Positions 26,470 through 35,547 of a stretch of DNA of 64,000 bases are shown here, piece after piece. Position 1 is the first letter of the stretch; each line of letters opens with the position of its first letter. The DNA lies in NCBI RefSeq assembly GCF_000743715.1, contig NZ_JQEY01000014.1, forward strand, positions 18,291 through 82,290, given 5' to 3'. A program made the position numbers and the translations under genes. Origin of the DNA: Palleronia rufa. Lineage in GTDB: Bacteria > Pseudomonadota > Alphaproteobacteria > Rhodobacterales > Rhodobacteraceae. The notes under the pieces are model-generated. The model was not told the origin of the DNA. It saw nothing but the letters and a program-made list of their open reading frames with translations, and made no database searches.

Positions 26470-26907
26470 ATGGGAACCGATGACGATGGCGCTGTCACGC
26501 GCATCTATCATTTGATCGAGCGTGGAATATCCGCCCTGCTTCTGCTGGGTATGGTCGGCGTGGTGCTGCTGGCGACCTATTCGTTCTTCCGGACGCTCGT
26601 GACGGTGACCTTCGCCGAAAACGCGGCCCTCGACTACGTGGAATTCCAGACGCTGTTCGACCGGGTGCTCGCGGCCGTGATCGCCTTGGAGCTGGCCCAT
26701 TCGATCCGTCAGATGGTGGCCGGCGACCATGGGATCGGACAGCTTCGGACGGTTATCGTGATCGGCATGCTGGCCGTGGTGCGCAAGCTGATCGTGCTGG
26801 AGGTGGATCAGGCGACCGGACCGTTCCTGCTGGGTATCGCCGCGACCGTGACGGCGCTGGCCGCTGCCCTCGTTGCGATCCGGTGGGTCGAACGGGACCG
26901 GCAGTGA
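26470..26907 (+). CDS. PsiE-family (phosphate-starvation-inducible) membrane protein
   Basis: A 145-residue protein with four predicted membrane helices: I-S-A-L-L-L-L-G-M-V-G-V-V-L-L-A, a second around the L-A-A-V-I-A-L-E-L segment, then V-I-G-M-L-A-V-V-R-K-L-I-V-L and a last one G-I-A-A-T-V-T-A-L-A-A-A. The F-D-R-V-L-A...L-E-L-A-H-S-I and V-V-R-K-L-I-V-L-E features fit the PsiE-like family, whose role is unknown. ATG 26470 follows AAGGAGG. The FMO gene is 95 bp downstream. Confidence 0.72.
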   Translation: MGTDDDGAVTRIYHLIERGISALLLLGMVGVVLLATYSFFRTLVTVTFAENAALDYVEFQTLFDRVLAAVIALELAHSIRQMVAGDHGIGQLRTVIVIGMLAVVRKLIVLEVDQATGPFLLGIAATVTALAAALVAIRWVERDRQ

Positions 26908-26947
26908 CCGCTCCGCGCCCCGTCGTCTCAGACCAATGTGGTACTGG

Positions 26948-26962
26948 CTGACGCTGCGTCAG
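26948..26962. promoter_or_regulatory. Perfect 15-bp palindrome upstream of the flavin monooxygenase gene
   Basis: ctgacgc-t-gcgtcag: two 7-bp arms around a single T, ending 40 bp before the ATG at 27003. Position and symmetry fit an operator for a dimeric repressor. No regulator gene is adjacent, so the protein is unknown. A GAGAGGAG ribosome-binding site lies further downstream at about 26990-26997. Confidence 0.4.
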
Positions 26963-27002
26963 ACGCGCACCCTTCCCGTCGAACAATCGAGAGGAGATCA
27001 CC

Positions 27003-28802
27003 ATGCTGGACACCACCCTGGCCGACCGGACCCAGGAATTCCTCGACGATTTTGGGGACGCCCTGGCAAAGCGTGACATCGCCCGCACAACCGACATGTT
27101 CCTGGACGAAAGCTACTGGCGCGACCTGGTGGCCTTTACCTGGAACATCAAGACAATGGAGGGTCCAGAGGGCGTGCGCGACATGCTCGAACATCAGCTG
27201 GATCACACCGACCCGTCCGGCTTTCGCCTCTCTGACGGCGAATTGCCCACGGAGGAGGGCGGGGTGGTCACGGCCTGGTTCCGTTTCGACACCGCCCAGG
27301 GCCGCGGCAACGGTCTGTTGCGCCTGAAGGACGGCAAGATCTGGACCCTCCTGACCGCCCTGTTCGAACTGAAGGGCCATGAGGAGCCGAAGGGCACCGG
27401 CAGGCCCATGGGCGCCGAACACGGTGCGGAAAAGAACCGCGCCAGCTGGAAGGAGCGGCGCGACGACGAACTGGCCACTCTGGGCTACGAAACCCAGCCC
27501 CACACCGTCATCGTCGGCGGCGGTCAGGGCGGAATCGCGCTGGGCGCGCGGCTGCGGCAGCTTGGCGTGCCCACGATCATCGTCGAGAAGAACGAACGTC
27601 CCGGAGACAGCTGGCGCAACCGCTACAAATCGCTCTGCCTGCACGATCCGGTCTGGTACGACCATCTGCCCTACATCAAGTTCCCCGAAACCTGGCCCGT
27701 CTTCGCGCCCAAGGATAAGCTCGGCGATTGGCTGGAGATGTACACCCGCGTCATGGAGCTGAACTACTGGACGAAATCCGAAGTCCGCTCGGCCTCCTAC
27801 GACGCCGAAAAGGCCCGCTGGACGGTAGAGGTGGTCCGCGACGGTGAAACGGTCACCCTGACGCCCAGGCACCTGGTGCTGGCGACAGGAATGTCGGGCA
27901 AGATGAACAAGCCGGAGTTTCCGGGTGCCGAGACGTTCAAGGGAGAGATCCAGCATTCCTCGGAGCATCCCGGACCCGATGCCTACGAAGGCAAAAAGGT
28001 GGTCGTGATCGGATCCAACAACTCCGCCCACGACATCTGCGCGGCGCTCTGGGAGGGCGGGGCCGATGTGACCATGGTCCAGCGGTCCTCGACCCATATC
28101 GTGCGATCCGACACGCTGATGGAGATCGGTCTGGGCGCGCTCTACTCCGAAGAGGCGCTTGCCGCCGGCACGACCACCGAAAAGGCCGACATGATCTTCG
28201 CCTCCTTGCCCTACCGGATCATGCACGAATTCCAGATCCCGCTCTATGAGCAGATGAAGGAGCGCGACGCCGAGTTCTACAAGGGGCTTGAAGAGGCGGG
28301 GTTCGAGCTCGACTGGGGTCCGGACGGGTCCGGCCTGTTCATGAAGTACCTCCGGCGGGGATCCGGCTACTACATCGACGTCGGTGCCAGCCAGTTGATC
28401 ATCGACGGCAAAATCAAGCTCAAGAAGGGGCAGATGGACACCTATACCGAGACCGGCGTGCGGCTGAAGGACGGCACCGAACTGCCCGCCGACCTGGTGG
28501 TTCTGGCGACGGGATACGGATCCATGAATGGCTGGGCCGCGGACCTGATCAGCCAGGAGGTCGCCGACAAGGTCGGCAAGGTGTGGGGTCTGGGCTCCGA
28601 CACGCCCAAGGACCCCGGCCCGTGGGAAGGCGAACAGCGCAACATGTGGAAACCGACCCAGCAGCCGGCGCTCTGGTTCCACGGCGGAAACCTGCACCAG
28701 TCGCGGCATTATTCGCTGTATCTGGCCCTGCAACTCAAGGCGCGACTGGAGGGGATGGAGACGCCGGTCTACGGGCTCCAGGAGGTTCATCACACTGGGT
28801 AG
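27003..28802 (+). CDS. Flavin-containing monooxygenase with N-terminal NTF2/SnoaL-like domain
   Basis: A 599-residue two-domain protein. Residues 1-135 look like a SnoaL/NTF2 fold (F-L-D-E-S-Y-W-R-D-L-V-A-F-T-W, then G-L-L-R-L-K-D-G-K-I-W). Residues about 160-595 form a class B flavoprotein monooxygenase: the FAD-binding V-I-V-G-G-G-Q-G-G-I-A near 163, then V-V-I-G-S-N-N-S-A-H-D-I near 338 (NADPH site), and D-L-V-V-L-A-T-G-Y near the end. Such fusions are common in proteobacteria and fungi. Substrate unknown. The start at 27003 has a good ribosome-binding site. The gene appears monocistronic with its own palindrome-bearing promoter. Confidence 0.88.
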   Translation: MLDTTLADRTQEFLDDFGDALAKRDIARTTDMFLDESYWRDLVAFTWNIKTMEGPEGVRDMLEHQLDHTDPSGFRLSDGELPTEEGGVVTAWFRFDTAQGRGNGLLRLKDGKIWTLLTALFELKGHEEPKGTGRPMGAEHGAEKNRASWKERRDDELATLGYETQPHTVIVGGGQGGIALGARLRQLGVPTIIVEKNERPGDSWRNRYKSLCLHDPVWYDHLPYIKFPETWPVFAPKDKLGDWLEMYTRVMELNYWTKSEVRSASYDAEKARWTVEVVRDGETVTLTPRHLVLATGMSGKMNKPEFPGAETFKGEIQHSSEHPGPDAYEGKKVVVIGSNNSAHDICAALWEGGADVTMVQRSSTHIVRSDTLMEIGLGALYSEEALAAGTTTEKADMIFASLPYRIMHEFQIPLYEQMKERDAEFYKGLEEAGFELDWGPDGSGLFMKYLRRGSGYYIDVGASQLIIDGKIKLKKGQMDTYTETGVRLKDGTELPADLVVLATGYGSMNGWAADLISQEVADKVGKVWGLGSDTPKDPGPWEGEQRNMWKPTQQPALWFHGGNLHQSRHYSLYLALQLKARLEGMETPVYGLQEVHHTG

Positions 28803-29155
28803 GCAAGGCGCGGAGATCGGTCCGGCGATCCGGTTTCGGCAGCGAACCCGCGCGGCGCCGGAGCCGCCCCTGCGGCACCACGTCCGCAGGCGATGCCGGC
28901 TGACCCGGCCTGATCTGGGCGCCGGCTCATCAAGGGCGGCGCGGATTTTCGCCCTAGGTGCCGCGGTTTACGATTCGGAAACATCTGGGTTGCTAGATGA
29001 GGCCACGACAGGAACGCACCTGTCTCGGGCCGCCGGTCCGGGGTCCTCGAATGGGATCTCTACGCCTCCCACGGCTCACCGCACAAAGCGTCAGCCCCGG
29101 TCACGGGGGCACGACGCGGGGTGAGCGCCTCACTCCTGATCCCAGAGGAGATCCG
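28803..29155. other. Intergenic region upstream of the GH9 gene
   Basis: About 350 bp without a recognisable gene. It contains an inverted repeat gtgag-cgc-ctcac at 29121-29133, 22 bp before the GH9 start codon, and a good AGAGGAG ribosome-binding site at 29144-29150. The repeat may be an operator, but its 5-bp arms are short. Confidence 0.4.
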
Positions 29156-30868
29156 ATGTTGAAATCGAAGACTGCGAACTGCACCCCCGCCGATCCCGTG
29201 CCGGAACTGGCGTACGCCGTCACCGCCACCTGGAACGGCGGGTACAACGGATCGCTCAAGATCACCAATTCCACATCCACAACGATGAAGCCCTGGTCCA
29301 TCATCGTCGAGGCGGAGGGGCTCGATATCCGGAACAGCTGGGGGATGACCGCGACCGATCTGGGCGACGGCACCATCCTGCTTGAGGGATCGGGCTACGG
29401 CGAGAAACTCTCGCCGGGGCGAAGCGTCACGGTGGGCTTTACCGGCAAGGGGCAGCCGCCCGCCGATCTGGTCATCGTGTCCGAAACCGCGCCGGAGACC
29501 GGCTGGGCCGAAAGTCCCTTCGACGGCGGGGATTACGAAACCGCGCTCGACCTCTCGATGGACTTCTACTACGCCCAGTACTCCGGCGATCTGCCGGACG
29601 ACCACCCGATCGCCTGGCGCGGCGACAGCGCGCTCGACGACGGCGCCGATGTCGGTCGGGACCTGTCCGGCGGCTTCTACGATGCGGGCGACCACGTGAA
29701 GTTCGGCCTGCCGCAGGCCTATACCGCGACGGTGCTGGCCTGGGGCGCGCTCGACTACAAGAAGGGCTATGTCGCGGCCGGAAGCTACAACGACGTGGCT
29801 GCGCACGTGGAATGGGTCTCCGACTACCTGCTGCGCGCCTATGACGACAAGGGCACGGCGGACCTGTCGGACGACGTGTTTTACGGGCAGGTCGGCAACG
29901 GAAGGATCGACCATGCCTGGTGGGGCCCGGCGGAGCAGATGACCATGGAGCGGCCGGCCTATGCGATCACCGCCGAAAATCCCGGAACGGAAGTGACCGC
30001 CCAGACCGCCGCCGGGCTGGCGTCCAGCGCCATGGTCCTGCTGGAGAAGGGCGATGCCGCCGGTGCCGCGACCATGATCGACGCCGCCGAGTCGCTCTTC
30101 GCCTTTTCGGAGGCGTATCGCGGCACCTATACGGATGCGATCCCCGACGCAGAGGCGTTCTACGGATCCCATAGCGGCTATATGGATGAGCTTGCATGGG
30201 CGGCGACATGGCTCTTCGAGGCGACCGGCAAGGCGAGCTATCTCCAGAAGGCCAAGGAATACTACACGCCCAGCGGCCAGTACTGGGCGATGAGCTGGGA
30301 CGACCAGTCGATGGGAACGGCGGTGCGGCTGGCCGAATTCACGGGCGAGCAGCGCTACTTCGACGATCTCGATATACATTTCAGCCAATGGATCTACGCT
30401 GTCGACCGAACGCCGGGGACGGATACCAACGGCGGACTGGGGTGGATCGACGAGTGGGGCTCTAACCGCTATGCCGCGAACACGGCGTTCCTGGCGCTGC
30501 AATACGGCGACGTCCTGAAGGCGCGCGGTGAGGGGGACCGGGCGGCGGATCTGAACGATTTCGCGCGCGACCAGATCGACTACATGCTGGGGGACAATCC
30601 CGATAGCTTCAGCTACGTGGTCGGCTTCGGGGAGTCGTCCCCGGCCAGCCCGCATCATCGGGGAGCCTCCGGCACGCTGCATGTGGGCACCACCGGCCCC
30701 AACCTCAACCGTCTGGACGGTGCGCTGGTCGGGGGGCCGGGACGGGACGGGTCCTACCGAGACGATCGGACCGATTATGCGGGCAACGAGGTGGCGATCG
30801 ACTACAACGCCGGTTTCTCCGGCGCGCTGGCGGGGATCCTTTCGGAGGATCAGTTCCTGTTCACCTGA
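29156..30868 (+). CDS. Glycoside hydrolase family 9 (endoglucanase-type) with N-terminal CBM2-like module
   Basis: A 570-residue predicted beta-1,4-glucanase. Residues about 15-105 form a CBM2-like cellulose-binding module (A-T-W-N-G-G-Y-N-G-S-L-K-I-T-N, W-S-I-I-V-E, then G-Y-G-E-K-L-S-P-G). The GH9 catalytic domain spans about 130-565: the D-A-G-D motif at 176-179 (catalytic base), H-H-R-G at 500-503, and the catalytic acid Glu545 in G-N-E-V-A-I-D-Y-N-A. All catalytic positions are present. There is no recognisable N-terminal signal peptide: the product starts M-L-K-S-K-T-A-N-C-T-P. Export may use another route, or the protein acts in the cytosol. Such enzymes are not typical of this bacterial group. 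It stands alone between a monooxygenase and a convergent TRAP operon. Confidence 0.9.
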   Translation: MLKSKTANCTPADPVPELAYAVTATWNGGYNGSLKITNSTSTTMKPWSIIVEAEGLDIRNSWGMTATDLGDGTILLEGSGYGEKLSPGRSVTVGFTGKGQPPADLVIVSETAPETGWAESPFDGGDYETALDLSMDFYYAQYSGDLPDDHPIAWRGDSALDDGADVGRDLSGGFYDAGDHVKFGLPQAYTATVLAWGALDYKKGYVAAGSYNDVAAHVEWVSDYLLRAYDDKGTADLSDDVFYGQVGNGRIDHAWWGPAEQMTMERPAYAITAENPGTEVTAQTAAGLASSAMVLLEKGDAAGAATMIDAAESLFAFSEAYRGTYTDAIPDAEAFYGSHSGYMDELAWAATWLFEATGKASYLQKAKEYYTPSGQYWAMSWDDQSMGTAVRLAEFTGEQRYFDDLDIHFSQWIYAVDRTPGTDTNGGLGWIDEWGSNRYAANTAFLALQYGDVLKARGEGDRAADLNDFARDQIDYMLGDNPDSFSYVVGFGESSPASPHHRGASGTLHVGTTGPNLNRLDGALVGGPGRDGSYRDDRTDYAGNEVAIDYNAGFSGALAGILSEDQFLFT

Positions 30869-30973
30869 CGAAAGGAGGCGGGCGAGCCAGGCCCGCGGCC
30901 TCGACCGGGGTTCGCCCGCTGCAAACCGCGCAGGGCCGCGCCGGCGGTGTGCCGCTGCCGCGCAGACCAACCC

Positions 30974-30999
30974 GGACCCGCGGCGAAAACCGCGGGTCC
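30974..30999. terminator. Strong hairpin between convergent GH9 and dctP genes
   Basis: A perfect 10-bp stem (ggacccgcgg) with loop cgaaaa, lying between two convergent genes. The plus-strand side is followed by ggatctttcc, a weak T stretch. It probably ends transcription from one or both directions. Confidence 0.65.
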
Positions 31000-31012
31000 G
31001 GATCTTTCCGGC

Positions 31013-32071
31013 TCAGTTGCCCATGGTCGCCTGGCGCTGGGCGTCGATCTCGGCGGTGACCGTTTCCACCGTTGCGGTCAGCGCGTCGTAGGCTTCCTTG
31101 CCGCCCTGGACGTTTTCGTTGAACCACTCATAGACCGGCTGGGCGGCCTCGGCGAATTGATCCATCTCCTCCGGCGTTGGGACGTAAATGTCGCCTCCCG
31201 CCGCGCGGAAATCCTCATAGGCCTGGATCGACTTGCGCTTGGGGGAGGCGAAGGTGGCCTGCTGCAACTGATAGAATCCGTCCACCACGACCCGTTTCTG
31301 GTCGTCGTCCAGCCCGTTGAACGCTTCGGCGTTCATGAACCACAGCGCCCCCATGTAGGCATGGCCGTCCAGCGTGAGGTACTTCAGCCCGGCATCGGGA
31401 AACTTCATCCCCATGATGTCGGTGATCCCGTTCTTGGATCCTTCCACCACACCGGTCTGGAACGAGGTGAAGAGTTCCGGCCACGGGATCGGCGTCGGCG
31501 ATGCCCCCAGGGCGCGCACCAGCTCCTGCGGCAGGTCGGCCACGACGGTGCGGATCTTCAGCCCCTCCAGATCGGTAGGTTTCTCGACCCGGCGCTGGGT
31601 GTTGGCGAAGTTGCGCCACCCGCCGGTATTGCCGATGGTCATCAGCTTGATGGCGCCGCCGGATGCGTCGTCCACCATCTGCTGCATCGTGGTCACGAAC
31701 TCCGTGCCGTTGGCAAGGGCGGCCTCCGCAACGCGGTCGTCTGTCATCACGTAAGGAAGGTCCAGAACCTGCACGAAGGGAAAGATCCCCGACGTGCCGC
31801 CAGAGGTGGACACGAAGATGTCGATGTTTCCGTCGGCCACGCCCTGCAGGCATTCGGCCCCGTTCGAGCAGAGCTGGGTGCCGATGAAGAGTTCCACGGC
31901 GATGGTCCCGTTGGACGCCTGCTCGACGTAGTTCTTGAACACGACCAGACCGTCGTAGTCCTCATCGTTCTCGTTGGAATTCGCGGTGGCGCGGAGCGTC
32001 ACGTCCTGAGCCAAGGCGGTTGTGGCCATGAGCGCGAGTGCCAGGCCCGCCTGCGTCAGCGTTTTCAGCAT
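31013..32071 (-). CDS. dctP: TRAP transporter substrate-binding protein (DctP family)
   Basis: Periplasmic solute receptor of 352 residues with a Sec signal peptide (M-L-K-T-L-T-Q-A-G-L-A-L-A-L-M, cleavage after A-L-A near 21). The mature part has typical DctP features: I-A-V-E-L-F-I-G-T-Q-L, the L-E-G-L-K-I-R-T segment (usual G-x-K-x-R carboxylate-binding Arg) and G-S-K-N-G-I-T-D. It is the last gene of a dctQ-dctM-dctP operon, 86 bp after dctM. Ligands are usually organic acids, including sulfonates; the neighbouring monooxygenase cluster may indicate the substrate class. Confidence 0.92.
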   Translation of the reverse strand: MLKTLTQAGLALALMATTALAQDVTLRATANSNENDEDYDGLVVFKNYVEQASNGTIAVELFIGTQLCSNGAECLQGVADGNIDIFVSTSGGTSGIFPFVQVLDLPYVMTDDRVAEAALANGTEFVTTMQQMVDDASGGAIKLMTIGNTGGWRNFANTQRRVEKPTDLEGLKIRTVVADLPQELVRALGASPTPIPWPELFTSFQTGVVEGSKNGITDIMGMKFPDAGLKYLTLDGHAYMGALWFMNAEAFNGLDDDQKRVVVDGFYQLQQATFASPKRKSIQAYEDFRAAGGDIYVPTPEEMDQFAEAAQPVYEWFNENVQGGKEAYDALTATVETVTAEIDAQRQATMGN

Positions 32072-32157
32072 GTCTATCCTCCCTGTGATGTGTCCGTTGG
32101 GGACCGCGGACAGGAGCATGACAGGCGCGCGAAAGGCCGTCCAGTGGCGGCGCGGCG

Positions 32158-33444
32158 TCACGCGAACCCGGTGATGCGCGGCACGAACATGGAGATGGCC
32201 GGGATGTAGGTGATAAGGCCGATCACCACGATTTCCACGGCCAGAAACGGCAGGATCGCGCGCGAGATCGCCTCGACCCGTTCGCCCGAAACCGACGAGG
32301 CCACGAACAGCACCAGCCCCATGGGCGGCGTTGCCAGGCCGACGGTCAGGTTCACGCTCATGATGATGGCGAAGTGGATCGGGTCCACGCCCAGGGAGGT
32401 AAAGATCGGCCCCAGGATCGGTCCCAGGATGATGATGGCGGGACCGGCGTCCAGGAACATGCCGACCGCGAAGAGCAGCAGGTTGATCAGGAACAGCAGC
32501 ATCAGCGGGTTGTCGGACAGGGCCAGGATGAATTCGGCCATGATCTCCGGCGCGTGCGACAGCGACACGACCGTCTTGAAGGCCATGGCCGCCCCGACCA
32601 GCAGCAGCACCACCGCAGACGTGGTGGCCGAGCGCGACAGCACGTCCGGAATGTCCGACAGCTTCAGCGTCCGCATGACGAAGATGCCGATGAAGAGCGC
32701 GTAGGCGACGGCGACGGCGGCGGCCTCCGTCGGGGTGAAGACGCCGGCCAGGATGCCGCCCATGATGATGACCGGCGTCATCAGCGGAAAGAACGCCTTC
32801 AACGACGCCTGGCCGCGCGCCTTCCAGGACTGCTTCTCCGTGGCGACCGGGAAATCGTACCGGTCGGCCATGAGCTTGGTGACGACCATGAGGCCCAGCC
32901 CCACCAGGATGCCCGGCACGATACCGGCCAGAAACAGCGCCGCGACCGATTCCCCCATGACGTAGGCGTAGATGATCATGATTCCGGAGGGCGGGATGAT
33001 CGGGCCGATGACGCTGGACGCTGCGGTGATCGCGGCGGCGAAGCGGCGGGAATAGCCCTGCCGCTCCATGGCCGGGATCAGCATGGACCCCAGCGCAGAG
33101 GTATCGGCCACGGCAGAGCCCGACAGCCCGGCAAAGAGCATCGACGACAGGATGTTCACATGCGCCAGCCCGCCGCGGAAATGACCCATCAGCGCCTGGC
33201 TGAACTCCACCAGCCGCGCGGTGATGCCGCCGCGGTTCATCAACTCTCCGGCCAGCATGAAGAACGGGATCGCCATCAGCGGAAAGCTGTCCATGCCGTT
33301 GTAGAGGTTACGGTAGAGCAGCGTGATCTCGCGTTCCTGGCCGTTCAGGAACAACAGGATCCCCGGCGCGGCCAGGAGGCCGAAGAATACCGGCAGCCCG
33401 GCCATGAGGAACACCAGAAAGACGGGGAGGAACCAGATCAGCAT
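32158..33444 (-). CDS. dctM: TRAP transporter large permease (DctM family)
   Basis: A 428-residue membrane protein with about twelve helices and DctM signatures: P-L-M-A-I-P-F-F-M-L-A-G-E-L-M-N, H-V-N-I-L-S-S-M-L-F-A-G-L-S-G-S-A, and I-P-P-S-G-I-M-I-I-Y. It forms the Na+-driven transport channel of the TRAP system. It starts 4 bp after the dctQ stop, so the two are cotranscribed. Confidence 0.95.
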   Translation of the reverse strand: MLIWFLPVFLVFLMAGLPVFFGLLAAPGILLFLNGQEREITLLYRNLYNGMDSFPLMAIPFFMLAGELMNRGGITARLVEFSQALMGHFRGGLAHVNILSSMLFAGLSGSAVADTSALGSMLIPAMERQGYSRRFAAAITAASSVIGPIIPPSGIMIIYAYVMGESVAALFLAGIVPGILVGLGLMVVTKLMADRYDFPVATEKQSWKARGQASLKAFFPLMTPVIIMGGILAGVFTPTEAAAVAVAYALFIGIFVMRTLKLSDIPDVLSRSATTSAVVLLLVGAAMAFKTVVSLSHAPEIMAEFILALSDNPLMLLFLINLLLFAVGMFLDAGPAIIILGPILGPIFTSLGVDPIHFAIIMSVNLTVGLATPPMGLVLFVASSVSGERVEAISRAILPFLAVEIVVIGLITYIPAISMFVPRITGFA

Positions 33445-33448
33445 GCGC

Positions 33449-34027
33449 TCACTCCGCCATGATCTCTTCGGTGGGCATTCCCAGGGGCTTGAGATCGCGC
33501 ACCCCCAGAAGCGTCAGGATCGTGCGCAGGATCAGCTCTGCATTGACGATGGCCAGAAGCGCGAAGCCGACGAGCAGAGAGGCCATCATCCAGGAACGCG
33601 GTACGCGGAACCAGCCGTCGGGCAGGGGAAGGTAGAGCGACGCCGTGGCGAACTGCCCGCCGAAGCCGGTGACCTCGGACCAGCCGATCCCCAGACCGAT
33701 CCAGAGCACGACACCCGAAATCGCCAGAAGCACCAGCGACAGCACCGATGCGGCGATACGCGGAAGGGCGTTCTCCAGCATGTCGATGGCGACGAAGCCG
33801 CCGCGTCGATAGGCGTCCGGCGCCATCAGCCCGGTCATCCACAGCATGCAGAACCGCGCCGCCTCATCCGGCCAGGGCAGCGCGTTGTTGAGCACGTAGC
33901 GGAAAAAAACCTGCAGCAGGATCACCGCGACCATGACCGCGATCGCCACGATCGAGATCCAGCGCCCGACCGGCAGCACGATGTCGTTGAAGGTCTGGAC
34001 GGGCCAGAGAAGCGCCTTGAGCGCCAT
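33449..34027 (-). CDS. dctQ: TRAP transporter small permease (DctQ family)
   Basis: A 192-residue four-helix membrane protein. It has L-L-Q-V-F-F-R-Y-V-L-N-N-A-L-P-W-P-D-E-A, the family hallmark near the second helix, and a second conserved stretch around R-G-G-F-V-A-I-D-M-L. It pairs with DctM. The start at ATG 34027 is chosen because a GGGAGGAGG ribosome-binding site precedes it; an upstream GTG in frame would include that site within the coding region. Confidence 0.92.
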   Translation of the reverse strand: MALKALLWPVQTFNDIVLPVGRWISIVAIAVMVAVILLQVFFRYVLNNALPWPDEAARFCMLWMTGLMAPDAYRRGGFVAIDMLENALPRIAASVLSLVLLAISGVVLWIGLGIGWSEVTGFGGQFATASLYLPLPDGWFRVPRSWMMASLLVGFALLAIVNAELILRTILTLLGVRDLKPLGMPTEEIMAE

Positions 34028-34177
34028 GTTCAGATCCTCCTCCCCTTGCTTCACGACCTAAGCAGGTCGAAGAGCGCTTTCCTAGAGCGCGCTGTCCGGG
34101 CCGGTCGGGTGCGGACCCTGCCCAACTCCATGCCCGGCGCGACATGGGCCGTGGCGCGATCCCCCTGGGGCGGGACG

Positions 34178-34663
34178 TCAGCGTTCCGCGAAGACGCCGT
34201 ACTGGCCGCCCGAGAAGATCAGCGGGTCGCCCGTCCGGTGCTGGGCATCCAGCACCCGCCCCAGAACGATGGCATGGTCGCCCGCGTCATGGACGGCGTG
34301 GGTCGTGCAGTGGAACCGCGCCAGGCAGTCGGAGATCAGCGGCGTACCGTCATCGGCCTCTGTCCAGTCGAGATCGTCGAACAGATCGCCCTCAGATACG
34401 AAGCCGGACGAAATCTCGGCCTGTCCGGCGCCCATCACGTGGATCGCGAAGGTCTTGCAGGTCGTGAAGGGCGCGAACCGGCGCGAGGCGCGGGCCGGCA
34501 GCCACATCACCAGCGGCGGGTCCAGCGACACCGACGCGAAGGAATTCGCCGTGATGCCCAGGGGCCCGGATTCGGCGCGGGTGGTGACGACCGTCACGCC
34601 GGTGGCGAACCGGCCGAAGGCATCGCGCAGCTCGCGGTCCGTGAAGGGCGTCATCCGGCTCAT
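34178..34663 (-). CDS. Flavin reductase (FMN reductase component of a two-component monooxygenase)
   Basis: A 161-residue flavin reductase domain protein: F-A-T-G-V-T-V-V-T-T, G-I-T-A-N-S-F-A-S-V-S-L-D-P-P-L and F-A-I-H-V are the FMN-binding features of the HpaC/SsuE-like split barrel family. It probably supplies reduced FMN to the SsuD-like monooxygenase encoded two genes upstream on the same strand. Its start overlaps the aldo/keto reductase stop by 4 nt. Confidence 0.88.
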   Translation of the reverse strand: MSRMTPFTDRELRDAFGRFATGVTVVTTRAESGPLGITANSFASVSLDPPLVMWLPARASRRFAPFTTCKTFAIHVMGAGQAEISSGFVSEGDLFDDLDWTEADDGTPLISDCLARFHCTTHAVHDAGDHAIVLGRVLDAQHRTGDPLIFSGGQYGVFAER

Positions 34664-35547
34664 GGAACCTCATGGCCCTGCGCGTGGGTGTAGAGTTCGA
34701 ACCAGGTCTGGCGGTCCATGGGAACGCGGGCCGCGTCGGCGATGGCGGCTATGCGCGGCGGGGCATTGGTTCCCATCACCGGCACGATGCCGGCGGGGTG
34801 GGCCAGAAGCCAGGCCACCGCCACCGCGGCACGGTCGCATCCCGCGTCTGACGCGATCCGGTCGAGCGCCTGTCCCAGAGGGCCGTCGTCGGTCATCAGC
34901 GCCCCGCCGCCCAGCGGAGACCACGCCATCGGGGTCACACCGCGCTCCTGCAGAAACGCCAGATCGCCGTTGGTGAAGGCGCCGAGGCAGCCCAGGCTGA
35001 TCTCGATCTGGTTGGTCGCCAGCGGCGTCGTCATCGCCGATTGCAGCAGCGCCCAGTCGTGCGGCTTGAAGTTCGACACCCCCACCGCCCCGACCTTGCC
35101 ATCGGCCACGAGCCCGTCCAGCGTGCGCCCGGTCTCATGCGCATCCATGAACGGATCCGGCCGGTGAATCAGCAGCAGGTCGATCCGGTCGATGCCCATC
35201 AGCCGCAGGGACGCCTCCACGGAAGCCAGGATATGGTCCCGGGACGTATCGTAGTGCTTGACCCGGGCGCCGGAATGACGACCGGCGGGTGCCACGATAT
35301 CGCATTTGGTGACGATCTCTATCCGGTGCCTCAGATCCGGCGTCAGGGCCGCGCCCAGCACCTCCTCGGCCATGTAGCCGCCGTAGATGTCGGCCTGGTC
35401 CATGGTGGTGATGCCCTGGTCCAGGCAGCTTTCGATCTTGGCGCGGACATGGTCGGGAGAGGTGTCGTCGGCTTCCGCCAGGCGCCACATGCCGTAGGCG
35501 ATGCGGCTGATCTCGACTTCGGGGGACAGGCGGACGCGGTCGATCAC
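34660..35547 (-). CDS. Aldo/keto reductase
   Basis: A 295-residue NADPH-dependent oxidoreductase of the AKR superfamily (YdhF-like group). The catalytic region is visible: D-Q-A-D-I-Y-G-G-Y (Asp/Tyr), V-T-K-C-D-I (Lys) and L-L-L-I-H-R-P-D-P (His). Further on are G-V-S-N-F and W-S-P-L-G-G-G. GTG 35547 overlaps the stop of the LLM monooxygenase gene (GTGA), which decides the start. It may reduce or oxidise the aldehyde released by the monooxygenase; that is inference from context. Confidence 0.88.
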   Translation of the reverse strand: MIDRVRLSPEVEISRIAYGMWRLAEADDTSPDHVRAKIESCLDQGITTMDQADIYGGYMAEEVLGAALTPDLRHRIEIVTKCDIVAPAGRHSGARVKHYDTSRDHILASVEASLRLMGIDRIDLLLIHRPDPFMDAHETGRTLDGLVADGKVGAVGVSNFKPHDWALLQSAMTTPLATNQIEISLGCLGAFTNGDLAFLQERGVTPMAWSPLGGGALMTDDGPLGQALDRIASDAGCDRAAVAVAWLLAHPAGIVPVMGTNAPPRIAAIADAARVPMDRQTWFELYTHAQGHEVP

